From NCBI GenBank assembly GCA_025449115.1, contig JAHLKC010000035.1, forward strand, positions 124,001 to 188,000: DNA of 64,000 nt, written 5' to 3'. Below, in pieces: positions 47,259 to 59,863 of the stretch (the first letter of the stretch is position 1; every line of letters starts with the position of its first letter). The notes beneath the pieces were generated by a model. It was not told where the DNA came from, searched no databases, and worked only from the letters and a program-made list of their open reading frames with translations. This stretch comes from Chytridium lagenaria (lineage: Eukaryota; Chytridiomycota; Chytridiomycetes; Chytridiales; Chytridiaceae). The position numbers and the translations under genes are program-made.

Positions 47259-50200
47259 ATGAACGGGTCCCTAATGAGTGTTCCACAAGAATTGTCAAAT
47301 GTTGAGAAGAGAGGGTAAGGCCTCTGATTGTTTTGAATGCTCTGACACTCGTTGTGAAGGGAGACCCATAGGCAAGCGAGGGCCCGTGGATGACGCAAAC
47401 ATAATTGATGATGCATATAATCTCAGGGATGAGAACTTGCGTTTAAAAAAGAAGATTAACGGGCAGGAGGATCAGACAAAGAGGTATACGGATGGGTGGG
47501 GGATGTGACAAACCAGCTCATATTCATATCAACAGACTTTTGTCCAAGATACAAAGGCTATCGGAAGACCTTTCAAAGACAAGAGACCCTCAAAATGGAT
47601 CCGCATCCGGGCACAAAGGATCCTCTGGTAAGAATATATAAGAAATTATTATTGAGACTGTACTGAGGTTCCGGTTGGAAAGAACGGGAGGACACCATGA
47701 GCATGATTGACGAATTAAGGGCGCAGGTTCGTGAGCTAACAAAACAGAATCATCAAGTTCGTGCAAAGGTATATCAATTACTACGCAACTTTTGCGCTAA
47801 CCTTCAAGGCCGAACTCTTTCGGTCCTTGCATGAAGCTGAATCCAGAAAGAGAACACCATATGATCATATTGCTCCTCGAGTATCTACAGTAAGTATTGT
47901 GGCTCTTCCATATAATGAGCTCATTGCTTGGTAAGGGGACTCAAAAGAGAAAGCTCAATCCCGGTTTAATAGGAAAGGCTGTTGCCTCTCAAACAAGGTG
48001 AGGTTCCCGTCATACTCTTCTGACAATGTAAGCGATGTATTTAGTAGGCCTGGAAATGGGTAGGCGTAAAATATTCAAAAACAAATTATAGGACTCAACT
48101 AAATCTGACTTGCAGAGATACAATTTCAAAGGAAGAATACGAAAAACTGTTTGTTGAAGACTTTCCGTTCATCTCTTACTAATATTTAGAGAGGAAGTCG
48201 TGAACATGCTTAGATTGAAACTCCAGGATTACGAAAAAAATATCGATACCCTAAAGTGGAAGTTATCTGAAAACGAGAACTCTTCCTCAAAGTATGGAAT
48301 GCTGACTGATATAAACTAATACGTTAGGGAGAGGAAGTCAAAGGAGTCAGAGTTAATTGCTCTCCAGGTTCAAGTCGCAGACTTAAAGACGCAGGAAGAT
48401 TCAATGAAAAACAAACTGATTTCGCTTGAATCCGAATGTGAATCATTACGCCAGTCTCACAACGACTCTGCATCTCTTTTAAAATCGTTAAACCATGAAT
48501 TGAAGGAAGAACGAAGAAAAACGATTGATTTAGAGCACGCTTTGAAAGGTTTTGGAACCGCGCAGCATGAGCTTGACGAGGTTTGCTTGCAACATTGGAG
48601 TCCTCTAATTTCAGAAGCAAGCGCAAATCATCCAGGATTTAAGGGCTGAGAAGAAATTGCTGGAAGAGGAGCAAGAGAGACTTCTACGAAATCAATTTTC
48701 AAGGACGCGTGAGAAAGAGCTTTCTGATGAGATAGAGGCATTAAAGAGGAGACTCAATGAAAATACTCGAGGGCTTGCTCAGGAGTTGAACGAAAAAACA
48801 AACATTCATTCTGAATTGACGAGAATGAGAAGTAAGTCTGTTCTTGATTTTAATTCTTGCGGATACGAAAACCTTAATTGATTTTTAACGACACATCGAT
48901 ATTTTTCGCACACTATCTATTAGAACTTTGTGAGACTTTGGAGGAGGAAAAGGTTGAAGCTTACGGTCTATCAAGCAGCCTGCGAGAAGAATTAGAGACG
49001 CTGAGAGAAAAACTTGCCGCTTTTACTTTAAATGGAGAGCTGGATCTTTCTGAAATAGAGGAGGCGCTGGCGATGTTAAGGCTTAAGCGAGACGAGGAAT
49101 ATCCTTCGAATTTTTGACAGAACTTGTGGATTCCGATGTGAGTTTTTGTACAGGTATCTTAAAACTCTGACCTTTACAAAATGTCTAGGATAAAAGTCAT
49201 ATTCAACAGCTTAGAATACAAAATGCTGAGTGTATTCAAGAGCTGGAAAAGCTTAGGAAGTTATTATCGTTGCAAGAGCACATCAACAGGGATTACAAAC
49301 TAGAAGTGGAAGAACTTAGCAGGAAAATTGAATCTATTAAAAATGGATATGGTAGGATGCTTTTAATATTTCAAGCTAAGAAATAAAGAACTTCGTTTGG
49401 AGGAGGATGCTAGACTTTTAGACTTGAGAGCAAGCAAAATCTCTCAACTGGAGGCTCAGCTCAAAAACATTGTGTATGGAACAGCTAAAGGTTTATATCT
49501 TTCACATATAATTAAACGTTAACTTTGGCCATAAGTTCCTAAAAGTCTCAACGATTCCGCTTCGTCGATACCACCCGACTTGCTCAATGGTAGATTATAT
49601 TAGATAAAACTTAATTAACTTTCTTAGGTCAAAACCTGATTGAGATACACGTTGAGTCTCTCTACCTGAGCGAAACTGGACTGACACACCTGTATGACGC
49701 CGGGTTGCTGGCATCCCGTCACGCAGTAACACTTTTCGCTGTTTATGACTTCTTTGATTTTGAGACGGTCATTACATCTCTGGGTACCTCTCCAGTCGCC
49801 CTGTTTAATCACACATCCAGCTTCCGTGTCTTTACCGATGACTTCATTCTGCAATATCTTCAAACACAACGCGTCGTCATCAGCATTTGCGTTTCCAATG
49901 GACTTGAGTACCTGTGCGTTGGAACGTGTAGTCTCAACATCAAGGAGCTCACGGATCCTGATAGAACGGCACCTGTGAGATTTTACGCGGACGTGACGAG
50001 TGCTTTTGATAATCGGTCCTTCATTGGAAAAGTAGATTACAGTTTGAAGGCGCATCTACCTATGGCGCAGGCTATACGTGCGTATAAGGAGCGGACGCTT
50101 GCTCTCAACCTCCTGGATACAAGTTACAATGACAAGACAGGGACACTCACTCGCACTCTCAAATATCCGACAAATGAATTGATGATTCAGATATCCCGCT

Positions 50201-51174
50201 GCACGGATCTTCGACCTATACGGAAAAACATGTCCGTCTTTGTTGGGTTCCAGATATACGTCTTTGAAGAGATTGTGACAGAATCGGTACGGTCGTCACC
50301 GAACCCACTCTTCACATACACGCGTCTCCTCCCCATGCCGATGACGCATGATCTAGATAATTATCTGAGGAATGGGTCACTTTACATGGTAGTCATGGAT
50401 GAGATTACGGGTGAGCTCTATGGAAGCTGTCAAATTCCATTAAGTAATTTGGCATTTGGGGAGAAGATAGCTGGAGCCTTTGATCTTTACGTTGATGATG
50501 AGCGGACGAGCAGCGCTGTGGTTTTAACGATGGAGTGGACAAGGCCGTACCGTATTGAGCCGTCCGGAAATAAATCACAGTCTCTTTCTGCCGAGAAAAG
50601 GGGTACAGAAATATTTAAAAAGGATAAAATGCATGAGGATGAAGATATAGGTAAGTTTAAAATTGTAGCATAGGAAACTGTGTTTTTATAAAGCTTTATT
50701 TTTTGAATAGAAACAGAAGGGACTGAAGCCTCTTCAGCACAACATTCCACAGAATCCGCCAGCAAGTCTGGATCTTCAGTAATTGTTCAAAGGCGTCAAC
50801 GTGGTCTTCCAAAAGAAATGACTCACACTCGCTATCATGAAGGGAGCAGCCACGATGAAAGCCATGATGAGAGACATGAAGAAAGTCACGATGACAGCCA
50901 CGAACACAGCCAAGATGAGAGCCATGACAGACATAGCCTTTATCATAGCGATCAAAGCCATGTTGACGAGCGAGCGAGAAGCAGCACAAGTAGCCATGAG
51001 CGTACACCAACTGGGAGTCGAAAGCACAGTCCAGTTCATAGCCCAACTCATAGCCCACGACGTAGTCGAGAGCATAGCCTTGATGACAGTCATGATCGCA
51101 TACATTCTAACACAGCGTCTCACGTCGAATCGGACGTGGAAAGCGACGAAAGCTTCCATAGCCGCTCTTCATAA
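47259..51174 (+). CDS. RPGRIP1L: RPGRIP1L-like ciliary transition-zone protein
   Basis: More than ten exons. The N-terminus has the family block AYNLRDENLRLKKKINGQED then LLSKIQRLSEDL, followed by DELRAQVRELTKQNHQVRAK and RTPYDHIAPRVST. The middle (about 48200-49500) is heptad-rich coiled coil. The C-terminal exon 49628..50650 holds two C2 modules: IHVESLYLSETGLTHLYDAG, FAVYDFFDFETVITSL and FTDDFILQYLQ, then VDYSLKAHLPMAQAIRAYKE at the end of the first; the second includes ELMIQISRCTDLRPI and LYVDDERTSSAVVLTMEW. After a 60-bp intron (50651..50710) comes a 154-residue tail very rich in His, Ser, Asp, Glu and Arg. The family anchors the transition-zone module at the base of cilia, implying a flagellated stage. 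The His/Ser tail is not a usual part. An ATG at 47217 is an alternative start. Confidence 0.88.
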
Positions 51175-51302
51175 TCCATCATCCGTCATCATAAAAACTG
51201 CATCCACCACATCCCAATAAAAAACAATCCACCACTTTTGTTTGGATGGGATTGTCTGAGTTTTTTTTTTTTTTTCTCTTCAGAACCTAGACAAGTCCAA
51301 AG

Positions 51303-52870
51303 ATGGTGAAGGTCGTATCCAAGATGAAGAGCAAGCAAGCGCTCCGTCATGATCCCCTCCACATGGAGATCCTTAAGCAAAAGAACCTGGAAACACCTGA
51401 AGCCATCTTACCGCCAACTCAAGTCAAAAAGCAGAGACGGGGAGCCGCAAGAGGGGCAGGAAAAGACGCATCCACAAAATTAAAACCCTCAAACGATGAT
51501 GAGGGCATGAGTGATGCTGAGGATCCCAAAGAGTCTTTTGTTGACGCAAAGACATCAAAGAGGATTCTTAACATTGTGAGGGACCAGCAGATGGAGATTT
51601 CGAGGGAAAATGATGATGGCTTCCGGAGTGTGAAGTAAGTAACTTGAATGGGCCGAAGTTATGATCGCACTCCATACACCTCTACAGAATACCTAACGTT
51701 TCGGGTTAAAGGGGATCCAATTCAACAAGACAAACCGACACCTCATTCATCCCCTCCGTCCCCCTCCGCGCAACGGGAGAAGACAGCGACAATGACATAG
51801 AAGAAGAAGAATACGAAGAATATGAAGAATACGACGACGACGGCCTTCTCGGCGACGTTGAGATGGACGCCAGCGAAGCCGCCATCATGGAAAAATTCAT
51901 GGCAAAAGAACCCAAACGACAACTCAATCTCGCCGACCTCATTATGAGCAAAATCGAAGAATCCGAAAACAAACCCCAACAAGACACTGACACCCATGAT
52001 CCCATCACCCCTCAACAACGCAAATCTACGCTCGAGCAATTCCATTCTACCCTTGACCCTAAGGTTGTGGAAGTGTACACTAAAGTTGGGTTATTGCTTG
52101 CAAGGTACAGGTCCGGGAAGCTTCCTAAAGCCTTCAAAATCATACCGAGTCTTCCACAATGGGAGGAGGTTTTGTTTTTAACGAACCCGGATGGATGGAC
52201 TCCGCATGCGACGTATCAGGCTACCAGGATTTTTGTGTCAAATTTGGGGGCGAATTTGGCGCAACGGTTTTTTGTGCATGTGTTGTTGGATAGAGTTAGA
52301 GATGACATTGCTGAAACGAAGAAACTTAACTACCATCTTTACATGGCTTTAAAAAAGGGGCTTTACAAGCCCGCTGCCTTTTTTAAGGGAATTTTGTTCC
52401 CGCTTTGCGAGGTAAGCTGCTCTCTTATAAATGTGACTAATTTTTGATATTAGTCGGGTACCTGCACCCTGAGGGAAGCTGCCATCATTGGCTCTGTCCT
52501 CGCCAAAGTCTCCATCCCCATGGAACATTCCGCAGCCGCCCTTCTCCGCATGGCTGAAATGGAGTATACTGGCCCTAACTCTCTTTTCCTCCGTATCCTC
52601 CTTGACAAAAAATACGCGCTTCCCTATAAAGTCGTTGACGCCATTGTTCTCCATTTCGTGCGTTTCAAGTCCGATCATCGCCCACTCCCTGTGCTTTGGC
52701 ACCAGTGTTTACTGGTGTTTGCACAGAGGTATAAGGCGAATATTACTGAGGAACAGAAGGAGGCATTGATGGAGTTGATCAAGGTCAAATATCATCCATC
52801 AATTTCGCAAGAGATTAGAAGGGAGTTTGAGAGTGCGGCTTGCAGGGACCAGATGGCTCTGGATATTTAA
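51303..52870 (+). CDS. BYSL: bystin / Enp1, 40S ribosome biogenesis factor
   Basis: Three exons (51303..51634, 51712..52411, 52454..52870) sum to 1449 nt, giving 482 aa with no frameshift. The N-terminal third is charged and acidic ([18 protein letters not shown]), as in Enp1. The bystin core is unmistakable: [20 protein letters not shown], then [72 protein letters not shown] and [20 protein letters not shown]. Enp1 is needed for nuclear maturation and export of pre-40S particles. The introns are 77 and 42 bp. The intact frame makes it a useful control against the indel-broken neighbours. Confidence 0.96.
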
Positions 52871-53108
52871 AGCGCTCATTATCCTCCATCTTACCCCTGA
52901 TCGTTCTATTTCTCATTCTCTTGAACTCGTCTATCAGAAGCAGTTCGTGTTCTTTTAGTTCAATTTTTACATATTGCGTAAAGCGTCAGCAATAAATTGC
53001 CATAATTGTGCGCATAACCAAAAAGTCTTCTATTGACTTTCTTTTCCTTATCTTTTGAGGAACGCATCTCGAATCTCTGTTGACAAATCCAAAAAGTTGC
53101 ACAGGAGC

Positions 53109-54565
53109 ATGCATCCACATGCAGAACGGATGAGATCCTTGCCCGCACCCATCACCCGCATCCTCCGTCGCTCCATCTCCACAACCCTTACCGACACATT
53201 TAATCGTCAGCATACCTACCTCCGCATCTCTTTAACCGAAAAATGCAATCTAAGATGTAGTTATCTCCACAAACCTCCTTTAACACATTTCCAGGCACTT
53301 ACTGCATGCCACCCGAAGGCGTTCCCCTAACCCCCTCCACGCATCTCCTAACAACCCCCGAAATCCTCCGACTAGCACGTCTTTTTGTTCTTCAAAATGT
53401 CACCAAGATTCGGCTGACAGGTGGTGAACCGACCGTCCGAAAAGATCTTTTGGAGATTGTTGGTTTGGGACCCTGCTGACGTTTTTACGTATGCTGACTT
53501 GATGTTATAGCGGGATTGAATGATCTGAGACCGCTGGGACTGAAGGACATATGCATCACGACGAATGGGATTGCGTTGAAGAGAAAATTGGAGGATTTAA
53601 GGGGGAATGGGTTGGATCACATTAATGTGTCGTTAGATACATTGGATCCATTGAAATTTGAGTTGATGACAAGGAGAAGAGGTATTCACATTTCCACGCT
53701 TATTCGTTAGGTTTCCTGTGTATAAAAAATTCTGCTTTCACTCTTTTCATTGACTTTTACACACCTTAATGCTTTGATGCGCCGCAATAGTTTTACGTTT
53801 ACAAATCTAACCATCTATGCCAAGGTCATGCTCAAGTCCTGGCAGCTCTCGATCACGCCACAATCTCAACTTTAAATCATTAAAACTCAACGCCGTCATC
53901 ATCCGCAACGTCAACGACCTCGAAATCCCAGATTTCATCGATAAATTTACGCGTGATCATCCGATATATGTCCGATTTATCGAGTACATGCCCTTTGACG
54001 GTATGTTCTTCCTCGCCAAATGCCAGTCTAATGATATAACAGGCAATAAATGGAACGATCACAAGTTCCTAGCTTACAGGGATATGTTGAGAAGGATTGA
54101 AGAGAAATTGGAGTGGGTGGAGAAGGTTGGAGATGACGCAAACGATACCTCAAAGGTAATTTTAATTTTTTTGCCAACACTAACTTTAAAGGCTTACCGT
54201 ATCCCCGGCTACAAAGGCAAATTTGGATTTATAACATCCATGTCCGATCATTTCTGCGGAACATGCAACCGGCTTCGTATTCTCGCCAACGGCGGCTTAA
54301 AAGTAATTATCTCTCACATTATGCTCTAAACTACGATTAGGTTTGCTTATTTGGAAACACGGAAGTGGAGCTTAAGGGATATGATGAGACAGGGATTGAC
54401 TGATGAGGGAATTGATCCCTTTAATATCAGATGCAGGTATGGGTGTCTCTTTTTTTTTTTTTTGTTGAGACTGACGGGGTTAGTCAAACGGAAGAAGAAG
54501 CAACACGCCGGGATGGAGAATTTGGTGAATATGCCAAATAAACCTATGATATTGATAGGAGTTGA
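53109..54565 (+). CDS. MOCS1A: GTP 3',8-cyclase, molybdenum cofactor biosynthesis (MOCS1A/MoaA)
   Basis: Eight exons: 53109..53256, 53295..53462, 53511..53681, 53825..54000, 54043..54155, 54192..54302, 54341..54436, 54484..54565. The protein is a radical-SAM enzyme converting GTP toward cPMP. The Arg/Ser-rich N-terminus ([20 protein letters not shown]) suits a mitochondrial presequence. The first cluster motif [13 protein letters not shown] is made by splicing within the second Cys codon over a 38-bp intron. [20 protein letters not shown] and [11 protein letters not shown] follow, then the C-terminal cluster CGTCNRLR...VC and [10 protein letters not shown]...KPMILIG. Four single-base indels occur (missing base at 53871-53876; extra G at 54367-54368; extra G at 54407-54409; missing G at 54559-54561). 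Correcting them gives 354 aa, a multiple of three, and the conserved C-terminal Gly-Gly. Confidence 0.92.
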
Positions 54566-54649
54566 CGATGGAATAACGGCAGAAGGCGCGGGGAATGGAG
54601 AATTGGGCGAATATGCCAGACAAACCTATGATTTTGATAGGAAGTTGAC
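54490..54649 (+). repeat. tandem duplication of the MOCS1A last exon
   Basis: Copy one (about 54490-54566) and copy two (about 54567-54649) share GGA(A)TGGAGAATT.GG.GAATATGCCA then AACCTATGAT.TTGATAGGA and GTTGAC. Copy two reads GMENWANMPDKPMILIGS then stop at 54646-54648 in its own frame, preceded by an AG acceptor (GGCAG). It is either an unused relic or an alternative last exon. Confidence 0.8.
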
Positions 54650-57642
54650 ATTGATGGAAGGACGTTTTAAGTACAGTTTTTTATGGCGGGGGGTTGGGAA
54701 AGATTGCCAAGTTTTGGAATTGGGGGCTACTTTCGTAATCATAAATATCTTTAATCGTACAATATATATTTCGCACAAAAAGCTTTTCAAAATCCTTTAA
54801 TAATATCAGCTTTTTCAAGTGAAATGACCTTGGCAAATAACATAATGTCGTGATAGTATAATGTTACAACAGAACACACGCAAAAGGTACGATGCCGTAA
54901 TGTTTATTCATAACCAAAAATTAAACAAGATCGAAGTCATTAACAGCGCCGTTTTATATTGAATCTTATAGACAATCATCCACTTTATTTGCAATCAAGA
55001 ACTTCCTTTTAAAAAACATCTTTACGAGAGGATGGTGAGTAAACAAGTTCGTTAAAAGTCAACATCCGGTTACAATCTCAGCTTTATAGCTCAATGGCAG
55101 GGCTCGAACCCACCATTAAGCTGTTTTTAAAATTAAGTTGTGATACTGAATAGGAGGGGGGCCAACCTGACAGCAAATGCCATCAGATCGCTACCTTACC
55201 CAACATTTAAAAACCACGCAAGCCTCAGCCGCATGTCGGTAAAAGGAACAAAGAATAGGAGGGAGGCCGAAGGATAGCAAAGCACCATCTGGTCGTCCAT
55301 CACCAACACTCCAAAGCGCGTGATTTAAGTCACACGTGTCATAACCAGAAGAAAGAGGTCGGCAGAAACTGACCAGCGTGGGGTTTACCAGTACAGTTCT
55401 TATATATAGCCAGGCCTCTTGAAACACGGCGACTAAGAGTCGTGACGTGTCTATGAGTGATGCATTGTCGGGGTATCAGCTTAATGCCTTATCCAACTCT
55501 CAACCAATGGCGACAGGAGTCACCTTTTTTTTGGCACACCAGGTGACCAAGAGCCACGCCAGCCTCCGTCTTGATCTTGACCGGGAACGAGGACCTTGAT
55601 GCAGGAGGAGACCGTCGAAAGAGCTTGATGGTGAGTCGGGAGCCGTGTTGTCCGAATGGTGCTTGGCATGATGGGCATGAATATGATGAATGAGAAAAAA
55701 AAGGGATTAGTAAAATGATGGTAAAGGACTGATGGTTGAAAGAGAATGTACATGTGGTGAAGTTCGACGTACACTTATACAGGGTAGACTGGTGATGACG
55801 AGGTGGTGGTTGACGAGGGAACAGCTTGGCAGTAGAAAGGCGTGCTGCAGGGCCGGGTGAGAGCGCATGATGGGAACGTGTGGATGCGTAGATGCGTCGA
55901 GAGAGTACGAGTTGAGAGGTGCGTACGGTGTGAAAGAGATCTTGCGGGGAGGTTGGTGTATGTATGGATATGTTGGTGTTCTTGTGCGTGCGTATTTATA
56001 AGAGTGTGGAGAGAGGTACGAAGTGAGAGAGGCGTTGAAAGAGATCTTGGTGAAATGATATTTGTGGCGGATGATGGCGTGAAGTATGGTAGATGAGATG
56101 CGAGTGGATGTGAGAAGGGGTTGAGTGATGTTGAGGGTGAGAGACGAATCCTCGCTATTTATACTAATGAGACAGTGGGGCAGCAAGTTGGAAGGGTAAG
56201 CGCGTGGCCGTCATCTCATTTACCAAGCAAGATGTGGAAGGCAAATGCAGAAAAATAAGGAGATGACATTAAGCTGCTGCCGCCACCAAAGAGATTAAGC
56301 AGTCCACACGCTCAACAACAAATATCAAAATACTTATCCACTTATGACTATTGGCGAAGTCGATATTTAACATAAGGCCCTCGTTGACTATCCCTTTTGC
56401 AATCCGAGAGGGGGAAGCTTCTAACAGTGCTGTGCGAATGACAGGGTGGAGCAATTCATATCCTGTACTTGGCCTTCATGCCTTTCACTAATTAACCTTT
56501 TCCAAACTTCACCTCTGCTCCCCCTCGAATCCATAACTTCAATAATAGCCTTCGCCACCGATCAAGCTGATGAATTAGTTTAGCCCTCGATTTAACCTCT
56601 GTCTTTCGCAGAAAATCGTACAGAACATGAATGCCTTTTTTCATTAGGGAATTCGTGGAAGAACATCTTGAAGCAGGGCCGGGGGAAATACCGCTAAGTA
56701 TTGGGCATCAGAAGCTATTCCCCCCAAACTATATTTATTGTAATAAAGATGCTATCGCTTTGTGACTTCTTCTATGTACATTTTCTCTTCCTCACAAGGC
56801 CGGAGGGTCTCTTGACCGAATGAAAGTTGTTCCAGAAACACGTTCCAGGAAAGGGCATTCTTTCAACATAAACGCGCCATCAAAACGGAACGAGTCATCA
56901 AACCACCTTTTCTTTTCGGCATTTATATAGAACCCACCAAATACAAACCTTTGGTTTGTATTTCGCTGAACCGGCACCTTCGTCGTGGTCCAACCCCGTC
57001 ACGTCGCGCCGATCACCAAAAAGGACAAAGTGGAAAAAAGAAGACCACTCACAAACAATAAAAAGGAGTAAATTAAAACGCTCCCACCAAGAAACGAGCA
57101 AATCAAGCTTCCCAAAGTTTAACTTTGTCAAAAAATAAAAATAAAAATAAAAAAAATCATAAAAAAATAGGCAACCGCATCCAAGCATAATTGTAGTTTT
57201 TTCTGTTAAAAATAAGAAAAAGAAAAGCACTCCCCCCCCCACACACACACAAAATAGAAGTAAAGGATACAAGAAAGAAGAAAAACAAACAAAAACGTTA
57301 TCCATGAATGGCATAAAATATATGGAGGGAGAAAAGGTCGTAAAGCGGGTTTCGTAAATATCCCCTTCAAAGCATATCAAGAAACGGTGGGGAAAACGGA
57401 TGAACGAGGGCAATAGTCGGAGGGCAAGACAAGAGTCATCACAAAAGCCCTTAACGATAAGGATAATGGTAAGTGGGAGTGCGGTGAAAGGCGATTGTGA
57501 CGATTTTCATAAAACAAGATACACACTAAACGTTAAAAAAGGGATACAATGAAAAGAAACTCTGGCATGTTCCCGATTTACACACCCTACTAGGAAGAGA
57601 GAGAAAAAAAAACAAACAGGTATAAATAAATAGACTTTACAT
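54650..57642. other. long intergenic region with TATA-like sites
   Basis: No confident gene. Minus-strand TATA-type words occur at 56155-56163 (TATAAATAG read on the minus strand), 55993-56000 (TATAAATA) and 55401-55408. The two stronger ones precede related CAAGATCTCTTTCA segments (about 55930-55950 and 56035-56052), suggesting a duplicated promoter. Short minus-strand frames at 55707..56186 and 55520..55774 could be exons of a small gene but show no domain. The AT-rich end (57130-57640) is probably the cyclin 3' flank. Confidence 0.4.
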
Positions 57643-59863
57643 CTACAAGAGATAGTCTTCACGATCCGATCCATCCTCAGCATACCCCATGGTCATCTTC
57701 CTACGCTTCTCCATCCACTCCTTGACAAAGATACTGGCCCTCATAAACTTCTTGCTGCCATACTTCTTAAATAGCGCCTCGTACTTGGTTGGCCGCTCAA
57801 GGTAGTCAATCATGAGGGTCACGCACTTGTTCACTTCAGATTCGGTGTAGCCAGAGTAGTGAGTAAGATTCTTGTCCTGAAAACAATAAACCAGATACAT
57901 TAGAACGAGTTTAAAGATATGTGAAAAAATTAACCCAATAAAAACAAGCTTACCCAAGGTCCACGACGAAGCATCTTACGAGCAAGGTACAACCCTCCAG
58001 CTGCAACAAGGGAAGGCGGCACATCCAAAAACCGGTGGTCCACCAACGAAATCTCCATCAAGTATTTTGCCAGAGTCCTGGTCTGAATATCATAATGCTC
58101 CGCCTTGGAGCACCTCCTTAAAAAGCTCATAGGGCTGGGATACTGAAGGTTAAAGTCCAGAACCGCAAGCACGTAACGCTCAGCCTTGAGAATCTCCTCG
58201 TCCGTGTATCCATTGTCCGCCATGTAAATAAAGTTCTTCACAGAAGGAGGCACAACTTCTTCGTACTTGGCCGCGATAAACATAGCAGTCACACCCACAA
58301 GCTGGAGTTTGACGAGAGAGACCACACGGAGAGAGAGGAATCGGTCGATGATGTTGACGGTCATGTAAAGGGTTTCGGGGAGAAGGCGGAACTTGTGGTG
58401 AACCTCCACAAGCCAGTCGACGAGGATAGCCCTCATCTTCCACTGAAGCTCCTTTTGTGAGTCCATGTAGTTGGCGTTGGGCATCGTTGCGTTCTTTTTA
58501 ACAAAAGAAACTGTTAAACGCGTTCACGATGATGATAGGCAAAGTAATAGTGGGGAGGTAATGCTTCCATTCAATACAATGGCTGCTCTAAACCAAGAGA
58601 GTTGCAAAAGGTCTCATTGCAATTCAGAACCAAAAAGGGGCACCAGTGAACACTCGTTATATCAATATCTCACCTCAAGCTCTTTCATATACTCAAAGAT
58701 CTCCACAACGTACTCGGACACCATCAAGGGATCCATAGCATCCATCGCGTCCAAGTCATCCCAATCCGCCTCTTCCTCAACAACCGGCGCAACCTTCTCC
58801 AGAGCCTGCTCCTTGACCATCACAACTGACTCCACGTCCTCCACGGGCCCAACAGTCTTGACCTGAGCCGCAGCCTTGGCGGACCGAGTACGGGGCAAAG
58901 CCGTCTTGGTCTCAACAGGTGCAGCCTTGGCCTTGACAGCAGCCTCCTTGGACGAGCGGGTGACCCTACTCCTGGTCTCGATACCAACAACAGCTTCCTG
59001 TTCAGGCTTGGCATTAGCCTTTTCGATGGAGCTAGTAGCCTCCTTCGGGGATTTTGTAACAACGTCGGAAGAGGACTGCTTGGCGACTCTGGCAGCTTTC
59101 TGCGAGTGATTTTTTCGCAGCGACTTGGGTCTTTGCAACGCGCTGCTTTACAACCTTGGTGGTGTTGTTGCTCTGATGGAAGAAAAAACATGTTAGCTTT
59201 TTATTAATGACGTTCTTCGATTTAGGCATCTTTAGCTTCCTCTGCTGTGTCCTTAAAGTCTTGCACATATGGTCAGAGGCCAGATTTGAAGCGCTGCGTG
59301 TGAATCAAGGCCGCATTTCTCAATTGAGAGCCCAATGATCAAAAAAGGTAGATTCCAAAAGAATCGTGTCCAGACATCCAGTTTCTTGCCACCCATCCGC
59401 CGGCCACTCTCCCCAACATCATTAACAAATGATATCATCCTTAAGCATCTCCTTTCTTTGATGCATCCGCACAACAGAAGAAGGGTAAAAAAAAATAGGA
59501 GTCATATTTCGGACATACATACCGCCTGCTGCACATTGTGGACACTAAGAGTGTTGAGGGCAGTCCTCTCCTTCTTGGCGGGAACAGCGGCATGCTTTAT
59601 GTTGACATTACTGTTGCGAGGGCGACCTTGCCTGTGGGTGGTCTGTCGAATGGTTGTCCTTGAGAGAACGAAGCTCCTTGCCACCTTTGATCAAAGTGGG
59701 TGCAGCATTCTCATCAGTGACAGTGCTCTTTTTCATTGCCGCAAGACGACGCGTTTGAATCTAGTGGGTATAAGAAGTGGTTAGTGTTGAGTTGTTGTTG
59801 GATGTGGATGGATGGATGGATGGATGGGGGAGCAAAGTTCTTTGTTACCTGTGATGTCTGCAT
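57643..59863 (-). CDS. G2/mitotic B-type cyclin
   Basis: Five exons on the minus strand: 59863..59849 (only MQTSQ), 59760..59523, 59172..58674, 58493..57954, 57876..57643. Allowing for one extra base in exon 2 (near 59660) and one extra A in the run at 59111-59116, the sum gives 507 aa. Exon 2 contains a destruction-box-like RTALNTLSV, expected of an APC/C substrate. Exon 3 is Lys/Ala/Glu-rich, ending DPLMVSEYVVEIFEYMKELE. Exon 4 holds the cyclin box (MRAILVDWLVEVHHKFRLLP, TLYMTVNIIDRFL, LQLVGVTAMFIAAKYEE), and the C-terminal cyclin fold runs through exons 4 and 5 (FLRRCSKAEHYDIQTRTLAK, YLARKML). It is the regulatory partner of Cdk1. The 350-bp intron between exons 2 and 3 is long for this window. 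Confidence 0.93.

Noticed and set aside
47064..47318. Open frame with ATG at 47064 on the plus strand
   Set aside because: Its first part is antisense to DNA2 exon 1; only the part from 47259 (possibly 47217) is used for RPGRIP1L.
50776..51159. Long opposite-strand frames under the RPGRIP1L tail
   Set aside because: They mirror the repetitive His/Ser/Asp codons of the sense frame and have no independent signature.
54351..54800. Read-through MOCS1A C-terminus extending to 54800
   Set aside because: This frame results from uncorrected indels; the corrected frame ends in the conserved Gly-Gly at 54563-54565.
55088..55115. tRNA-like T-arm (GGGTTCGAGCCC on the minus strand)
   Set aside because: No matching acceptor stem, D-arm or anticodon arm can be folded at the right spacing, so it is not reported as a tRNA.
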